Shown here: positions 63,801 to 64,000 of the stretch, in pieces
Numbering within the stretch: the stretch's first letter is position 1
Layout: the number at the start of each line of letters is the position of its first letter
DNA from: Mycolicibacterium aichiense
GTDB taxonomy: Bacteria; Actinomycetota; Actinomycetes; Mycobacteriales; Mycobacteriaceae
Direction: 5' to 3'
Length of the DNA: 64,000 nt
Assembly (NCBI RefSeq): GCF_010726245.1
Contig: NZ_AP022561.1
Location: 1,240,001 to 1,304,000 of the forward strand
Made by a program: the position numbers and the translations under genes
The notes under the pieces: model-generated
Seen by the model: the letters and a program-made list of their open reading frames with translations, nothing else
The model's database searches: none
What the model was told of the DNA's origin: nothing

Positions 63801-64000
63801 TCGCCGAAGCCCAAGACGCACTCGACGAGTTGAATAGCTTCCGCTCCGAGCATGATTCGGCGATTCTTGACATCACGGTTCTGCGCCTGCGCACGATGTT
63901 GGCCAAGGCGCGTGACGAGGACAGTAGATACCGGGAGTTGTTGCGTGACTATCGCGCAACGGCGGAATCACTGGGCTTCGAGGGGCACATCGCCTGGGCG
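60848..64000 (+). CDS. Zinc-ribbon / class III cyclase-like / AAA-ATPase regulator, second paralogue (cut by window end)
   Basis: This open frame of 1051 codons, with no stop before the window end, is a tandem paralogue of the gene before it. ATG 60848 overlaps that gene's TGA, so both are co-expressed. The order is the same: zinc ribbon (CRSCG, CDQCG), cyclase domain (FADVARS with D46; NGDG), Walker A GPPGIGKS, Walker B LLIIEDAHWMD and TPR-like tail. The same Asn-to-Gly change is seen (ETVGMAQRM). Blocks of 46 and 52 identical bases are shared with the first copy in the cyclase part, while the tails differ much more. The end is near: the first copy stops about where this sequence leaves the window. 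Confidence 0.87.
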   Translation, partial: MTADTACRSCGSVPRGDARFCDQCGAPTAGPRDAAEYKQVTVLFADVARSMGLAAALDLERLREVMTDLVERSAAVARRYGGSVEYNGDGIMALFGAPTALEDHAFRACLAGLDIQDEMSRLAAAVKQRDGIDVDVRVGLNSGRVIAGEIGSGALGYRATGETVGMAQRMESAAPAGAVMVSESTARLVENAARLADPEWVCIKGADEPVRAYRLVNVLLGDRPADRAEAGLVGRRWEMAVLDAIAERAVGGRGGVVRLVGPPGIGKSRVARETAAMAADRGIEVAWTLCGSHTAEIPFHAVSRLLRAVTGVAGVDPDSARQRLRSLIPGADPQDLLLMDDLLGVADSDVPLPRIDPDARRRRLTALVNTVSLARVQPALLIIEDAHWMDAISESMLADFLAVVPRTPAMVLITFRPEYCGSLAGMASAQTVSLGPLCDSDTATLLTELLGADPSVQELVGVIGDRAAGNPFFAEEMVRELAQRGVLTGSHGRFTCRTDVTEVSVPVTVQAAISARIDRLSEPAKRTLHAAAVIGAHFGAELLAALDSDATTDELLHVELIDQVRFTPTPEYAFRHPLIHAVAYESQLKSDRALWHRRLAAALEQSAPDLADENAALIAEHLYAAGDLHAAYAWHMRAGTWSASRDISAARWNWERARRIADDLPVDAAATLSIRIAPRTMLCASDFHASAITESRGRFAELRELCTAADDRVSLAIGMTGQVTEYLYVNRAREAAVLASEQIDLLDSIGDPNLIVGLSFPVFTTWFNQADFVKISRWTQRVIELAADDPTVGTGFGFASPLSAALAFRGISRWWQGQKGWRDDLRDATTMAQTTDPATLGFVLAWTYGVEIGYGVLRADDCAIEASQRAVESAKRIGNDNAVTIAEYGLGVALLYRESESERRRGLELMDEALAMLRVRVPSLVPVTEMFAARERARIGDRDAAISVIRAALAILYEQSSFGWVVAGVGILVEALAERGADSDLAEAQDALDELNSFRSEHDSAILDITVLRLRTMLAKARDEDSRYRELLRDYRATAESLGFEGHIAWA

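Noticed and set aside
1..64000. CRISPR array, prophage, insertion sequence, tRNA or rRNA
   Set aside because: No spaced direct repeats, integrase or transposase frames, terminal repeats or tRNA-like cloverleaf were recognised on reading both strands.

Overview
The window is high-GC actinobacterial DNA that reads as a chromosomal segment of a rapidly growing mycobacterium (Mycolicibacterium-like). The evidence is gene content and order. From recalled annotation, most of the right half follows, in inverted orientation, the Mycobacterium tuberculosis interval Rv3296-Rv3319: lhr, nei, pseudouridine synthase, glpD2, lpdA, Rv3304, amiA1, amiB1, deoD, pmmB, upp, Rv3311, add, deoA, cdd and sdhCDAB. 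The left end matches dacB1 (Rv3330) and the Rv3329 aminotransferase. MmpL and PE-PPE-domain proteins and many leaderless-type promoters agree with this. No tRNA, rRNA, CRISPR array, insertion sequence or prophage was seen. The longest unassigned gap is about 260 bases.

Layout. 1-3538 (minus): truncated D-Ala-D-Ala carboxypeptidase, then an Lrp regulator, class III aminotransferase and strictosidine-synthase-like protein with overlapping stops and starts. 3655-10706 (plus): aminobutyraldehyde-type dehydrogenase, TetR regulator, polar amino acid ABC importer, cytoplasmic gamma-glutamyltransferase-like enzyme and YoaK-type membrane protein, facing an APC permease (10703-12442). Together these look like an amine and amino acid uptake and catabolism locus. 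13250-19647 (plus): seven tightly coupled genes (two acyl-CoA dehydrogenases, two MaoC-type hot-dog proteins, an Ltp2-like aldolase, a DUF35 partner and an acyl-CoA ligase). They form a complete side-chain-shortening cassette like the cholesterol igr system.

19644-28236: a secreted GH5 cellulase with a Calx-beta tail, the sdhCDAB operon on the minus strand, and the divergent cdd-deoA-add nucleoside salvage operon. 28423-37705: an MmpL transporter, a minus-strand cluster (degenerate Gfo/Idh protein, PhyH dioxygenase, methyltransferase), a secreted PE-PPE-domain hydrolase, an acidic Rv3311-family protein and a YdcF-type protein. 37726-50832: upp, pmmB, a MarR/AbrB-transporter divergent pair, deoD, amiB1-amiA1-galE, a gamma-glutamylcyclotransferase-like gene, lpdA, glpD, a pseudouridine synthase and a DUF1269 protein. 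50801-57570 (minus): nei, a DUF222-HNH (13E12-type) gene and lhr. 57717-64000: two tandem paralogues of zinc-ribbon/class III cyclase/AAA-ATPase regulators, the second cut by the window end.

Two window-wide architectural features stand out. Many genes have a TANNNT-type -10 hexamer placed so that transcription would begin at or within 2 nt of the start codon. Convergent genes abut or overlap at their stop codons, three times through a shared CTAG. The best candidates for new biology are the side-chain cassette, the symmetric MarR operators lying on the -10 elements of a divergent leaderless pair, the tandem palindromes over the ABC operon promoter, the tandem degenerate cyclase-ATPases and the damage-type promoter upstream of lhr.
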